5,748 nucleotides of DNA. Origin: Achromobacter sp. (GTDB lineage Bacteria > Pseudomonadota > Gammaproteobacteria > Burkholderiales > Burkholderiaceae_B). Shown here piece by piece: positions 5,544-5,748 of this stretch. The notes below the pieces were generated by a model that saw only the letters and a list, made by a program, of their open reading frames with translations, did not search any database and had not been told where the DNA came from. Location: contig DMTA01000066.1 of assembly GCA_003454835.1 (NCBI GenBank), forward strand, positions 660-6,407. Direction: 5' to 3'. Both the position numbers and the translations under genes were made by a program. Each line of letters begins with the position of its first letter. The stretch's first letter is position 1.

Positions 5544-5748
5544 ATGCCTTTCTTGAACGACATTCTGCTTTGGGTCGCCGCCGGCGGCGCCGTGCTGGCC
5601 TTCGTGGCCGCCGTACTGGCCTGGCTGCGTCCGTCCGCTTCCGACGCTCGCCTGGAGGCCTTGCTGGAAGGCCTGGAACGCACCGAGCGCGCGCTGCGTG
5701 CCGACATCGCCGAAGGCCAGCGCGGCCTGCGCAGCGAGTTTTCCGAAT
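5544..5748 (+). CDS. rmuC: RmuC-like DNA recombination protein, N-terminal part
   Basis: Beginning of a gene cut by the window end; 68 residues are visible. Residues about 6-28 form a hydrophobic membrane anchor (from DILLWVAAGG to AVLAWL), followed from about residue 34 by a charged, Leu/Glu/Arg-rich helix (RLEALLEGLERTERALRADI) that looks like a coiled coil. An N-terminal anchor followed by a long coiled coil and a C-terminal PD-(D/E)XK nuclease-like domain is the RmuC layout. RmuC proteins are linked to limiting DNA inversions and rearrangements. The nuclease domain is outside the window, so the call rests on the N-terminal pattern. The start is ambiguous: GGAG directly abuts ATG 5544, whereas it lies 9 bases before an in-frame TTG at 5553 (MNDILLW), a better distance. 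Confidence 0.72.
   Translation, partial: MPFLNDILLWVAAGGAVLAFVAAVLAWLRPSASDARLEALLEGLERTERALRADIAEGQRGLRSEFSE

Noticed and set aside
5465..5707. Minus-strand 80-codon open frame opposite the rmuC start
   Set aside because: It runs across the intergenic region and the RmuC anchor and coiled coil; the S/R/A-rich translation looks like a shadow.

Overview
The window comes from a high-GC bacterial chromosome. Gene content, protein style and codon use (strong G/C at third positions, tightly packed genes) suggest a betaproteobacterium of the Burkholderiales, probably the Alcaligenaceae (Achromobacter/Bordetella-like). That placement is an inference from general resemblance, not from a database search. 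I see no insertion sequence, tRNA, rRNA, CRISPR array or phage gene, and no stretch with foreign-looking base use. No gap without a gene exceeds about 115 bases.

Layout. Positions 1-3668 (+ strand) hold most of a polyamine ABC importer in the order potF (5' end missing), potG, potH, potI: periplasmic binding protein, ATPase and two inner-membrane permeases. The reading frames are almost continuous. There are 5 bases between potF and potG, then 4-base ATGA stop/start overlaps at potG/potH and potH/potI. A third ATGA overlap joins potI to a small ArsC/Spx-family thioredoxin-fold gene of the YffB type (3665-4021). That gene in turn overlaps an Mpg/AAG-type 3-methyladenine DNA glycosylase (about 3990-4736) with a non-ATG start. 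The six genes therefore look like one translationally coupled operon whose promoter lies left of the window.

The operon ends tail to tail with a minus-strand gene (4733-5431) for a YrbL-family protein with a kinase-like fold. The two stop codons share one CTAG palindrome, so no intergenic terminator fits between them. A 112-base divergent intergenic region (5432-5543) follows. Then comes the start of a + strand gene for an RmuC-like protein (membrane anchor plus coiled coil), cut off by the window end.

How the parts work together. PotF captures a di- or polyamine in the periplasm, PotH/PotI form the channel, and PotG supplies ATP hydrolysis. The coupled YffB-like and Mpg genes are not part of a transporter. 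Their presence ties a possible redox/thiol protein and an alkylation-repair enzyme to polyamine uptake, either functionally or only by shared transcription. RmuC is also associated with DNA maintenance.

This is mostly an ordinary housekeeping region, and I did not find a clearly new system. The points most worth a second look are the PotF pocket substitutions, the operon extension, the altered active-site positions in the glycosylase, the intact kinase-like motifs in the YrbL protein, and several uncertain translation starts (mpg, yrbL, rmuC).
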